From contig CM030940.1 in assembly GCA_018136815.1 (NCBI GenBank), positions 492,443 through 556,442 of the forward strand: a DNA stretch of 64,000 nt, written 5' to 3'. Below are positions 54,956-64,000 of the stretch, in pieces; the stretch's first letter is position 1; each line of letters starts with the position of its first letter. Below the pieces are notes generated by a model that was not told where the DNA came from, ran no database searches, and worked only from the letters and a program-made list of their open reading frames with translations. The translations under genes and the position numbers were made by a program. Origin of the DNA: Isochrysis galbana. Taxonomy: Eukaryota > Haptophyta > Isochrysidales > Isochrysidaceae.

Positions 54956-56282
54956 TTACCAACCGCCACCCTGCCCACCGGGGCCAGTGCTGCAGTAGCA
55001 GCCAGCCGGCGCCGCGCCGGGTGCATACCCACCACCGGGGACACCAGCGGGCCCGGTGGCTCCCGCCGGCATCATGGTAGTGTAGCCAGCGGCTCCGCCA
55101 GCCCCCGGGCTGCTGGCAAAGCCCACCTGAGGGCTGACAGGAGCAACAGAGTATCCTCCTGCATATCCTCCCGCCTGAGCAGCGCCAGCGCAAGGTTGGA
55201 AGCCGGGCGGGTACTGTCCCTGCGGCTGGGGCGTGAAGGCCGCGGCGCCGCCGAAGGCACCAGCGCCACCATAGGTAGCGGGTCCCATGGCGCCGGGGAA
55301 ACCCGCGGCGCCACCCGGGAAGCCTGCCGGCGGTCCTCCGTAGCCGCCAGGAAACCCACCCTGGCCGCCATAGGCAGCACCAGCGAAGCCTGGTGCATAC
55401 ATTCCGTGGCCGTAATCGCCACGCGGATAGCCACCTCCGCCATAGCCACCGCCGCCGACATCGTGTGAGAAGCGGCAAGCGGCGCCCCGAGTACACTGAA
55501 AGGCGGGAGCGGGGGGGGGGGCAAGATTGAGGGGGGGGATAACATGCTGTGTGTGGGCGTGGTAACAAGAGAACGATCTTGAGCCGCTGGTTCCCAATGC
55601 ACGGAAGCATCTTGGTCAACGCGGAGGCGTGCCTCACCTGGCCCTTTTGGAAGTCGAAGCACTGGCCACGGCTGCGCATGCCGCCGCTCGGCATGGCGGT
55701 GCGCTCAACAGTTATTCCACCAGTAACTTGCTCGGCGCGCTCTTTGGCACGTCGCTCATCATACACCTTGACAAACTCGACCTGAGCACCTGCCTCGAGC
55801 GCATTCCCGTCGAGAATGTTCGAAAAGTGGCAGAAGAGGTCCTCGCCACCTAACCGCGCACATGAGGAGAATATCAGAACGCTGATCACAACAACCTGCC
55901 CGCAGACAGAGACCAGCGGAGCAAGGCAGTACTCGACGCTTATGCACCCTCATTCCCCCCCCCCCCCGCCTTGCCCCCGCGCGCCACCGGTGCGCGCACG
56001 CGCGCCCGTGGCCTTCCAAACGGTATCAACCAGCAGTACGAGAAGTCCGACCGCACTTAGGCCGGTAGTGTGCGCAACCGGGCCCCAAATCCCTCTGATT
56101 AGCATGTGATTGTGGCGCGAGTGGCGGCGTGAGCAGCACTGCGGGGAATGCGCCGCACCGTCCTCGGGCTCGATGAAGCCGAAGCCGCGGTCGGAGGTCC
56201 ACCTGGCTACCTTGCCCCTGTTGCGCGTCTCCTCCGCGTTCGACGCCGCCGCCGTAGGCTCTGCCGCCGGCCCCGCCTCCAT
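54956..56282 (-). CDS. Cold-shock-domain and CCCH zinc-finger RNA-binding protein
   Basis: Three exons. Exon 1 (56159-56282): MEAGPAAEPTAAASNAEETR, then the cold-shock domain with GKVARWTSDRGFGFIEPEDG, containing the RNP1-like GFGFIE. Exon 2 (55638-55850) completes it: EDLFCHFSNILDGNALEAGA and VEFVKVYDERRAKERAEQVT, then QCFDFQKGQ. Exon 3 (54956-55495) gives CTRGAACRFSHD, so exons 2-3 together make a C-x7-C-x5-C-x3-H finger. A long Gly/Ala/Pro/Gln-rich tail follows. Donors are GTGCGG and GTGAGG, acceptors TTAG and TTTCAG. The protein should bind single-stranded RNA and act in mRNA stability or translation. The tail may drive condensation. Confidence 0.88.
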
Positions 56283-57267
56283 GCTGTGTGTGTGGTGCGG
56301 GGGGGGCGAGGGGGGGAGGAGAGGGGAACGAGGGGGAGGTGGGCGCGAATGGGTTGGGGTCTATGTATGAAGAGAATCTTGAGAGAAGAGAGAAAAAGCT
56401 TGGGCGATTACAAGAGAGGGCGAGGGAGAGGGAGATGTGGGGGGGCAAACGCTGAGAGAGGGAGGGTTGGGTCACTCGAGAAGCCTCATCGGAAGATGCG
56501 AGAATAGATGAGAGTGGAGGCAAGATCTGTTTGAGATGGAGAGTGTGCTCAGCCCTGCTGGGCGCGCGCGAGAGAGAGAGAGAGGGGGGGGCGCCCCCCC
56601 CCGCGCCCCCCTCCCCCCCCCCCCCCCCCCCCCCCCCTTCCCTCCCGCCCCCTCCCGCTGCCCCCCCCCCCCCCCCACCCCCGCCTCGCTCCCCCCCCCC
56701 CCCCCACCGGGACGAGTGGGACAGAGGGGGTGGTCGCCGAGGTGGCGGGGAGGACCGAGTCTCGCGCCGAGCTCCTCGCGCGGGGGAAGGGGGGGAGCCG
56801 GCGAGATCCCCGCGCGCGCGGGCAAGTCGCGGGGGGGAAGCGAATCTCTCCACCGAGCACACACCTCGCTCCTCGAGATAGAGTGCTCGCAATCCGCCTC
56901 CACTCCGACGTGCAGGGCTCTCCCCCCGCGCGAGCAGAGACACTCTTGTCAGAAGTTCACTCAACCTTCATCCGGAAAAATGGTGACGACTCCGCGGCTC
57001 TCAGAGTCATCAAGCTCTCGGCCTCGAGAAAATTAATGGAGGACGACTCTCGAGCGTGTTTCGGCAGTGCATGTCTTGACGTAGTGCAGCGGGGCACGGG
57101 AAACATCGGCAAAACGGCCAAAATTTCCGACGGACAGCTCAGCCAAACAACGCTACTTTACTCAGTACTCTCTACTTTTACTGATTAGAGTTAATTCTTG
57201 TTGTCCTAGTTTAATCCTAGTGCTGAGGGACCCTGCCTCAGATCGCGTTCCGTCGAATGTGGTAAGG
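56283..57267. other. Upstream flank of the RNA-binding protein gene
   Basis: GA-rich at 56290-56470, G and C runs at 56585-56705, then featureless sequence. No gene is recognised. Confidence 0.4.
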
Positions 57268-57400
57268 GCGGTCAAACACTATTTTAACTTCTAAGGGTGT
57301 GAAAGTAAAACAGCCAGGATTGAGGAAATATATCAAGGTAAAGCGTAAAGCGGTAGACGGTAGAAAGTAGAAACCCGGAACCCTACTTGGGAGATACAAG
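57268..57400 (+). repeat. End of the TAGGGCGGTCAAACA transposon family
   Basis: AAGGGCGGTCAAACACTATT and AACTTCTAAGGGTG mirror the right end of the element at 59573-61625. GATTGAGGAAAT and CGGTAGAAAGTAGAAA are shared with 42618. Confidence 0.6.
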
Positions 57401-57744
57401 ATACCGTCCGTACCTGGGGAATGGGCCAGATGGCAGATGGCCAGATACAGCCGTATCTACCCTAAGTTGTTCCACAGGTACCGGTACCGGTACCGGTGAA
57501 CCGGTACCGGGTCCGCCGGACCCGGTGGTGCGTACAGTATGGTAGCCGGGAGGGCTGTGCGCTGTGCTCGAGTGGGAAGAGGAAATGGAGATTGAAGTTG
57601 AAGATCCCCCAACGGAGGAAGAGGGAAGGGGGGGGAGGAGCAGGAGGAGGAGTTCACATAGCTCATAGCGAGCGTGGCGGGAGCGCGTGGACGGCGATCC
57701 CTCGGTGTGGGCGGTGGGCGTATTGCGTATATTGTGTAGCTGTC

Positions 57745-58641
57745 TGTGTCCGTCAACTATCGTTAAAACGATAGGGTCATGGAGCGCGCGCCGCCGCCCG
57801 CTCTCGCTGCCGCTGCCCTCGCCATGATGGACGAAGAGCTCACGGACACGCCGCTGTCGCCGAAGCGACCGCGCCAGGACGACCCCCCCAGTCAGGTGGG
57901 CACAGGAGCCGGCGGGCCGCGCCCGCGCATCACCATGAACGACATGTGCACAGCCGCCATGCTGGCAGCAGCCACAGCATGCTGCACACCCACATCACAA
58001 CACACAGCCACACCGGCCACACCACACCAGCGGGACGCTTCCAAAGGGAAGGCCTCCGGGCCGGGACCCTACACAACCGCGGTACCGCCCTCGCGCTCCG
58101 GCGCGAGGGGCTGACCCGGCACCATCTAAGGCAGAACCCCAATGGGGGAATGCCGCACCAAAACCAAGTGATGGAAAAGAAGCAGACTGAGTCCCCCAAC
58201 AAGGGGTACAGGAGCAAAAGGGGAGACAATCCAGGAGGGATGCGCTATAGTGCCGCCGGAAGACAAGCAGACAAGCGCGCCTCGGACGCGCGCACGACAC
58301 AAGCAACACAGGCCCAAGAGGCCCAACACAACGAACACCAACACAAGAGAGGGCCTACACAAAGCACAAGCCACACGAAACCCTCGGGAGGGGGCGACGA
58401 CGCAGCGGAAACATCGGGCCGTATGGACAATAGAGAGACGAGAACACACGTGAGGCTAACCCCACCTCTCGCCCCGGTCACACAGGTGGCCCTTACTGAC
58501 GAAGATCTAGAGCCCGAGCCCGAGGAGGAGGCCGAATTTCCAGACTCTCACAAGAGCGACATCGAGCGAGTGGCGAGAGGCGAGGGCGAGTGTGAGGAGG
58601 GCTGTGATGGCAGGGGCTGGCGAGGCGAGGCGAGGTTGTAG
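57745..58641 (+). mobile_element. MERA-type ORF, diverged copy
   Basis: Leader CAACTATCGTTAAAACGATA, then an ATG at 57779 giving MERAPPPALAAAALAMMDEE. Further downstream are an Arg/Gln/Thr-rich part and an acidic end LTDEDLEPEPEEEAEFPDSH. The layout (MERA start, basic middle, acidic end) is like the copy at 16236. No enzyme domain is seen. The copy looks degraded. Confidence 0.4.
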
Positions 58642-59329
58642 GGTATGAGTGTTACGAGAGCGAGAGCGACGAGAGCGAGAGCGACGGATGACGTCTGACG
58701 ACAGGACGACGGACAGAGACACCCAGGAAAACACTCCGACACTCGCCCAACGACTTTCTCACGTAACTCGACTGAAATCAAACCCAAACACTCCGGTCAG
58801 ACGACGACGGACGACGATCAGAAGGCGATCTGTCGGCGATCCCGTCTGGAAGGAGGGGAATCGCACCATAACGGAAACGAGGGGCAATCCTGCATCCTGC
58901 CGCACAGGATTCCAAAAGACCTATCGAATAAGACGAAAGAAGTGTGGTGTGCCTAAGGGGGAGATGCGAAGAGGTTGCAAATTAAACCTGATTGCAATCA
59001 CTGATCACTGAAGTAGATAGAGAAAGCGGGGAAGATAGCGAATTAAACCTATTTGCGAAGCACCTAGGATGAAGAAAAGTGGGGAAACTTCCCTTCTCTT
59101 CGAGAAAAAGAGAGAGGGCGCTCCACAACCCAAGATCCTATGCGTCCAAGCGAAGCTTTTGACCTAGAACGAGAACGAGAGAATTATAACGATAATACCG
59201 AACGACGATGAGAAAGAGAAGCCTAACGAGTGTCGATTCGCGAATGCGACACCCCCCTGCTAGGATCGAGCGTCCCGCGAGGGAAAGAAGAGAACCTGAC
59301 GGATAGCGGAGAGCTCGTACGCCAAGAAT
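58642..59329. other. Stretch upstream of the hAT 3' end
   Basis: GAGAGCGAGAGCGACG at 58660-58685, otherwise no recognised gene. It may include decayed hAT sequence. Confidence 0.35.
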
Positions 59330-59572
59330 ATGGCGTCCTACAAATGGGCAAAGATCTACCTCGCGCCTTGGAAACATCTTCGTTGGGCGGCGATGCGCCT
59401 GCTTTTGATGGACTGCTCCGCATCAGGGTGCGAGCATTCTTGGTCTGTTGAAGGTTGGATCCACTCAAAGAAGCGCAATAGACTCGGCCAAAGGACGGTG
59501 GACAGGCTTGTGCGAGCTCACACAAATTTCTTTTATGGAATCCCAGCTTGTGCTGAGTGGGAGAGCAAGGTG

Positions 59573-61625
59573 TAGGGCGGTCAAACACGGCTTTTTAAGT
59601 ACTAATATGGGGGGGGGTCGACATTTTTGACCGTGAGCGGAAAGCCCCGGCGAAAGCGCCTCGGAGGGTCTCCCCGCCTTTTCAGAATCCTCGTCCGAAA
59701 AGACGGTGCGAAGTCCCGTCGGACCCCCCCCCCTTGCACACGCTCTGGCGGCTCACACGAGCCGAACTAGACGTCGCTCCCACTGAGAGATGTGTTTCTT
59801 TCACTTAAAAGGTGCCTAGACATAGATAAAATTAGGGGTCCGACGCCCCATATTGCCTATAAAGCAAATTTCAAACCCTGGTGCCCCAGCGATGACGTCC
59901 GCGCATGCACATGCGCACCACACACGGCTCGCACACGGGCGATTCGGCCGTCAGAGGATGCTCCTTGACGGTCCCGACCCTCGCCCCGCAGGATTCGCTC
60001 TGGCTCGCGACTGACGAGGAGCTGGAGCACCAGGACGCCATGGCGCTCGACGCTGCTCGCTGGTCGACAAAAGTTTGTTGGCCGCTGGCGGGACAGGTGC
60101 GCTGCCGATCGCGCCCGCTCTGGCGCAGGTCGACCGAGCCCGTACCTACAATGCCTTTGCCGCCCCAAACGGCAGGTTCCCGACTCGTCTTTCGACGCTG
60201 TGAGGCAGGGAGAACACCTGCCGCCAATGCTCAACCAGAGCATCGGCGGCAGGTGTTCTCTCTATGTTTTCGTCGGCTCCTCGGATTTTCACGTGCATCA
60301 TAGGGCTGGTAGCAATCTAGAATATAATTTAAAGCTAGCCTGCAGCGTGCTCTGCGACGGCGCGACGCGCGCGGCCGATCAGTACTGTGGAATTGATAGC
60401 TTTTTGTTTGACGTCTAAAGGGAAAAGTTTTCTCCACACGGAGGGCTCGAAAATTGGCAGAAGGGCGAATTTCGAGCTCTAGACCGCCCGTTCTTTTGGC
60501 TACTAGTAGATTCAACATGTAATCTAGCCAAGCACCGGCCTGAAAGCTCCAGGCGTGATGGTTGCGATCGATTTCTGTGGGCAATCGTGTCGTGAATCAC
60601 GATTGGACACTGGCTGCTTTGCGCTCATCACGAGCCAACTTTTAGAATTTTTTGGACACACAGATGGCCTCCAAGGCCATTCACGTTCGGAGACACACAG
60701 GTCGTGCCCGCCAAGCACGGGCCAGTCAATAGTCCGCCCGTTTCTTTAGCACAACATCCCAACATGGAGCACAAAAAGTAGTTTTGTTTTCGCGTTGACG
60801 TGCTGAATTGACGGACAGCCTCGTGTTTTCGAGCGTCTCACGTTCGATTTCGAGGGACAGCCCCTCCTTTTCGCTCGATGGTTCGACAGTCTCATATGGT
60901 AAGACTGGTTGGCTACCGAAACATTGGCATTTGGGCATGCTGGTGGTCATGTACTGTGCTCATATGTGTCTTGGACTGGTGAAATGAAGACTAAAATTAG
61001 AGTTACTATAGTTATAATTCGGCAAAACTATAATCAATTTGATCTTTTTCTCCTGCGGCGGCGCGCGATGGCGGCCGCAGCGATGGTCGCTGGCCTCGCC
61101 AGTGGCCTCGCACGCGGCCTGTGGCGGCTCTGGCGAGGGTCTGCGCGGCCAGGAGGCCAGCAGGCACCCCCTCCCACCATACTGAGGCGGTGCCGCGTGT
61201 GATGGGCCAGCCCATCATGCGCAGCACCGGCATTTTGACGGCTCGCGACCAGCCGCGCACTGTACGTGCGCGAGAGGCTGGCAGCAGATGCCAGCAGGGG
61301 CGAGGTGGAGGGCGCAGGCGACGCCGTGCGATCGCGCAGGGCTCTGTACTGCCTGTCCGGGGGTAACCGTGCTCGGGGAACGCAGTCGCGCGTCGCACAG
61401 CGCGACCTGTGGTGCACTTTTGTGGTCGACGTCAATTTCGCACGAGCGCGAAAACGTTTTTGGGTCTGTGTGTTGGATGGCGTCGAAAATGTGCATATTT
61501 CTTATGAGATTCTGCCTAATATACCCATTTCCAGGGTAATTCCCTAAAAATCGCGTGATAAAACCTCAATCTTGACTTGGTGAATTTTCACCCTTAGAAG
61601 TTAAAAGGCGTGTTTGACCGCCCTA
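59573..61625. mobile_element. 2053-bp TIR element inserted in a hAT gene
   Basis: Ends TAGGGCGGTCAAACACG (59573-59589) and CGTGTTTGACCGCCCTA (61609-61625) are exact inverted repeats of 17 bases; weaker pairing continues inward. The flanks are CAAGGTG at 59566-59572 and 61626-61632. TAGGG ends and a 7-8 bp duplication fit a hAT-like superfamily. No transposase is recognised within, so it is non-autonomous. It carries a strong 51-base hairpin at 60210-60260. Confidence 0.88.
60210..60260. ncRNA. Perfect-arm hairpin inside the TIR element
   Basis: The arm GAGAACACCTGCCGCC-A-ATGCTC pairs with GAGCAT-C-GGCGGCAGGTGTTCTC: 22 of 23 pairs around a 5-base loop AACCA. It could be a small-RNA precursor or a DNA cruciform. 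Whether it is transcribed is unknown. Confidence 0.35.
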
Positions 61626-61701
61626 CAAGGTGCTGCCTTGGGAGTTGGAGATGATTCCTGACGAGCCAGAGGACTCTGACGAGAGCGATGACGAGGCCTG
61701 A

Positions 61702-62270
61702 GTGTGGAGTGTGGAGGCGAGGAGTTTTTTGTTTTTGAGGCTTCGCATAGGGAGGGGAGTTTTGTTTTTGAGGCTTGCGAGCTGATATGAGTACTGATAT
61801 CGGTGCGAGCTCCAAATCCATGAGAGCCCGCAAGCTGACGAGACATCTTTGCCAGACACCAGGTCGAATCCGGTCATCCCCCCCCCCCCCCCTGCAAGGC
61901 GGAACGGGTGGAGTTAGAGTTGGCCCGCGCACTCGACTTTTTTGTCTCCGCAAAAAATAAGAGAACCCCCTCCCTCCCCACGCCCACCCCCCCACGACCC
62001 CACCCCGCCCCCCGCCCCCGCCCCTAACCCCTAAGACCTAAGAAACCTCAAATGAGCAAATGAAAAAGAAGATCAAGCTGACACACGAGGAGTGCGGTAT
62101 ACATCCAATGCACTCATTGAAGACGATCCTTTCAAGACAAGTGTGAGGAGAGGTCCACGTCATGCGTGACGAGGAGGCCGCTGGAATTTTCATCGAGGGG
62201 GGGGGCACGCACTAGTAACCATGCATCCCCTTGCTCGCAGGAGCGCCCTCATGGTGAGCTCGGCCCGGTG
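61702..62270. other. Stretch downstream of the hAT 3' end
   Basis: GAGTTTTTTGTTTTTGAGGC and GAGTTTTGTTTTTGAGGC occur in tandem (61721-61776). C runs lie at 61880-61900 and 61985-62030. No gene is recognised. Confidence 0.4.
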
Positions 62271-62272
62271 TC

Positions 62273-62734
62273 CTAGGACCGAGCTTTTCTGTATTTGATG
62301 TTGCTGGGCCTTGTGGGTTCAATCTTTACGGGAGCTGAACCCGAACCGATAAGCGGCCTTTTGTTTTCAATCTTTACTTGGGAAGCTGAACCCGAATCGA
62401 CACCTTCTAACAATTCTTGGAGGTGGGGAATTAATTCCAAATTGACATAAGTTTTGATTGTACCCAGCAGAACGTCACGACTCATATCGAGGATTGTTTT
62501 CTCAGTTAATTTATTGCCCAAGAGAGTGTGTCTAATATAAACCAATGTGAATGGTTTATCAATCTCGCAAATGGAGTGTAAGGTGTCTTCAATTTTCGTA
62601 TTGTGCTTGAAATTGAATACATTGAATAAGAACTGACATTCTGCAATGTACGTCAACAAACTTAGGTCGGCCAGGGAGCCCCCAACCGGCGGCGGCGGAC
62701 TGATGCTGTCCAATGCTTCCGCTATAACCTGCAT
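62273..62734 (-). CDS. AT-rich ORF of unknown origin
   Basis: 153 residues, MQVIAEALDSISPPPPVGGS to NIKYRKARS. The body is helical and natural-looking (LSLLTYIAECQFLFNVFNFK, KIEDTLHSICEIDKPFTLVY, TEKTILDMSRDVLLGTIKTY). The end has a twice-used QVKIEN/PVKIEP motif with VKIEP-like basic-acidic spacing, as in SUMO-acceptor sites. Base composition is far more AT-rich than every host gene here, which suggests transfer or a mobile or viral source. No family is recognised. It may be partial at its N-terminus. Confidence 0.45.
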   Translation of the reverse strand: MQVIAEALDSISPPPPVGGSLADLSLLTYIAECQFLFNVFNFKHNTKIEDTLHSICEIDKPFTLVYIRHTLLGNKLTEKTILDMSRDVLLGTIKTYVNLELIPHLQELLEGVDSGSASQVKIENKRPLIGSGSAPVKIEPTRPSNIKYRKARS

Positions 62735-63783
62735 GGCAGTTTTAGAATTGGCATATGGAAAGAGAGGTGTGATGAATTTTTAAAGTTCTGGTCCATCTTT
62801 TTTTTGATCCATTCCAATCGCTTCAGTACTATATCAAGAGGCGCCCTTCCATTTGTAGACATGGTTGAGCACTGTGAGGTGGGTGTCTGCCTTTACTCAA
62901 ATTCTAGAAGATTTTTTTGTACCGGGAGCGTATTTGGAAACGAGGGGTACCAAACGAAGGCATACGACCTCGGGCGGGAATCACATTCCAGGAGCACTCC
63001 GGAGTCGAGGGGGCGGAGGGAGAGGTGGGGTCGACAAAGAGGGAGAGCAGGGGCGCAGGGACAGGGCGCAGGGGCAGGAGGGGTACCTGTGACGCGGCCG
63101 AGACTGGGGCCGCCCCCGCGCCTTCACCCTCCCTCGCCCTCCCACCCCTAGGATTGGGACTCCCTCGTGGTGGCCCCGCATCGCGTATTTGGAAACGAGG
63201 GATACCAAATGAAGGCAAACGACCTGAGAAACCCCCAGGCCCCGGGCGGAGTCCGGTGGGGGCAAGAAAGCTTTAGAAGCTTTTGAGTCCCCTTTTCTTA
63301 ATGGTGCACCCATACTGTAGATGGCTTCATCGTCCACCCGGTGGCCGGTGGATTGGGCACCAACGAGGATTGATGTTCTCAACGACGAGGCCCGTGAATG
63401 AAGTGTGAAGAGGGCTTCTTCCCAACCTATTCCCTTGTATTGTACTTGTAGGAGAGGCGGTCGCCGTCGCGCGCGGGGGAGGGGGTGGCGCCGGGCTGGC
63501 GCGCGCGCGCGAGAGAGAGAGAGCTGGGACACGCCGCGAGGGGTGGGGTGGGTGGGGGTGGGCGGGAAGTGGACGGTGGGCTGGAGAGAAGGGGGGGGAG
63601 CGAGGAGTGTGGGGTAGCAAGGGTCGTGGGGAGGGAGAAGGGGCGGGTGGGGGGGAGGTTGGTTCACGAAAGCGGGGCCGAGCGGCGCGGAGCACGGTGC
63701 AGTAGGCCAGAGACAGGGCCAGAGCGAAGGACAGAGAGTGAGGAGGGGAGGCGGAGAGTAGCCGGGCGGTCTGCTGTCGCCAG
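62735..63783. other. Upstream flank of the carrier gene with a direct repeat
   Basis: CGTATTTGGAAACGAGG then TACCAAA and GAAGGCA occurs at 62929-62965 and again at 63184-63220. Further downstream is C/G-rich promoter-like sequence. No gene is recognised. Confidence 0.55.
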
Positions 63784-64000
63784 ATGGAGGAGCTGAGCGA
63801 AGGGGAGAACGTGGTGCTGGGCGTGACCTCCGCCTCTCTCGTCGCGGTCACGCTCCAGCCAACGCTCTACTGGAAGAATGCTGCCGCGCAAGGGCTCCCC
63901 TTCACGCTCCGCCCGTCGGTCCTCTTCCGCGGCTGCGGAGTGAACCTCATCAAGGAGTCGTCGGAGATGGCGCTGCAGTTTGCGGCGGCGGGGAGGATGA
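63784..64000 (+). CDS. Mitochondrial-carrier-like protein, 5' part only
   Basis: The frame begins MEELSEGENVVLGVTSASLV and continues VTLQPTLYWKNAAAQGLPFT, RPSVLFRGCGVNLIKESSEM and ALQFAAAGRM, running off the window. QPTLYWKN and the RG.G.N..KE...ALQF pattern are those of the first repeat of mitochondrial carriers, with the usual PxD/E position changed to QPT. The transported substrate is unknown. The start is the first Met of the frame and gives the usual short N-terminus. Confidence 0.6.
   Translation, partial: MEELSEGENVVLGVTSASLVAVTLQPTLYWKNAAAQGLPFTLRPSVLFRGCGVNLIKESSEMALQFAAAGRM

Larger units (their letters stand above)
59330..61701 (+). pseudogene. hAT transposase C-terminal dimerisation region, split by an insertion
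   Basis: WAKIYLAPWKHLRWAA and then SGCEHSWSVEGWIHSKKRNR, LGQRTVDRLVRAHTNFF form the hAT C-terminal dimerisation motif. The frame runs to 59572 (WESKV) and resumes at 61633 with LPWELEMIPDEPEDSDESDD up to a TGA at 61699. The 2053-bp element between them sits on a 7-bp duplication, so the original frame is continuous apart from the insert. The 5' part of this transposase is not found upstream. Confidence 0.85.

Noticed and set aside
57268-61625. A larger element from the end at 57268 to the end at 61625.
   Set aside because: The inverted ends are similar, but the target duplication pairs 59573 with 61625, and the span would include an unrelated hAT coding region.

Overview
The window reads as GC-rich nuclear DNA of a eukaryotic alga with a secondary plastid. 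A haptophyte such as the Chrysochromulina/Prymnesium group, or a pelagophyte, fits best, but this is inference. Supporting signs: spliceosomal introns with GTGAG/GTGCG donors; proteins that begin with a signal peptide followed by a transit-like stretch; a eukaryotic nucleolar protein (Mpp10); iota-type carbonic anhydrases known from marine algae; long CT/GA and poly-C/poly-G tracts beside start codons; and a dense load of DNA transposons, LINE/retroposon pieces and short dispersed repeats.

Layout, left to right. 0-10 kb: a secreted ATP-grasp ligase (1488-2891, -), a truncated plastid short-chain dehydrogenase (3262-3854, -), a kynurenine-3-monooxygenase-like flavoprotein with introns (4087-6159, -), repeats, and a small coiled-coil protein (9775-10473, -). 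10-18 kb: a pentanucleotide satellite, the Mpp10 gene (12231-14950, -) and more repeats. 18-23 kb: two almost identical three-domain iota-carbonic anhydrase genes, head to head. 23-27 kb: a broken hAT transposase. 26.7-39.6 kb: two convergent genes that each encode a DabA-DabB fusion, an inorganic carbon pump with a DUF2309 zinc domain joined to an NADH-dehydrogenase-5-like membrane domain. 40.8-42.5 kb: a hAT-like element with a retroposon nested in it. 43.7-47 kb: argininosuccinate synthase with many exons (-). 48.1-49.6 kb: a leucine-rich-repeat protein (+). 50-54 kb: LINE endonuclease remains and a perfect 982-bp TIR element. 55-56.3 kb: a cold-shock/CCCH RNA-binding protein (-). 57-62 kb: retroposon-like ORF, hAT 3' end and a 2-kb TIR element inserted in it. 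62-64 kb: an AT-rich ORF of unknown origin and the start of a mitochondrial-carrier-like gene.

The most notable content is the 18-40 kb block. Two iota-carbonic anhydrases and two DabA-DabB fusions sit together within about 21 kb, although eukaryotic genes of one pathway are usually scattered. Both families act on CO2/bicarbonate, so the block looks like a nuclear CO2-concentrating gene cluster. One DAB copy keeps all four zinc ligands of bacterial DabA; the other has lost the last Cys through an in-frame deletion. The iota-CA pair is nearly identical across the coding region, while both flanks share nothing obvious. The repeat fraction preserves datable nesting: three TIR elements with intact 7-8 bp target duplications, one retroposon with a 19-bp duplication inside one of them, and two short tandem duplications in a transposase that look like excision footprints.
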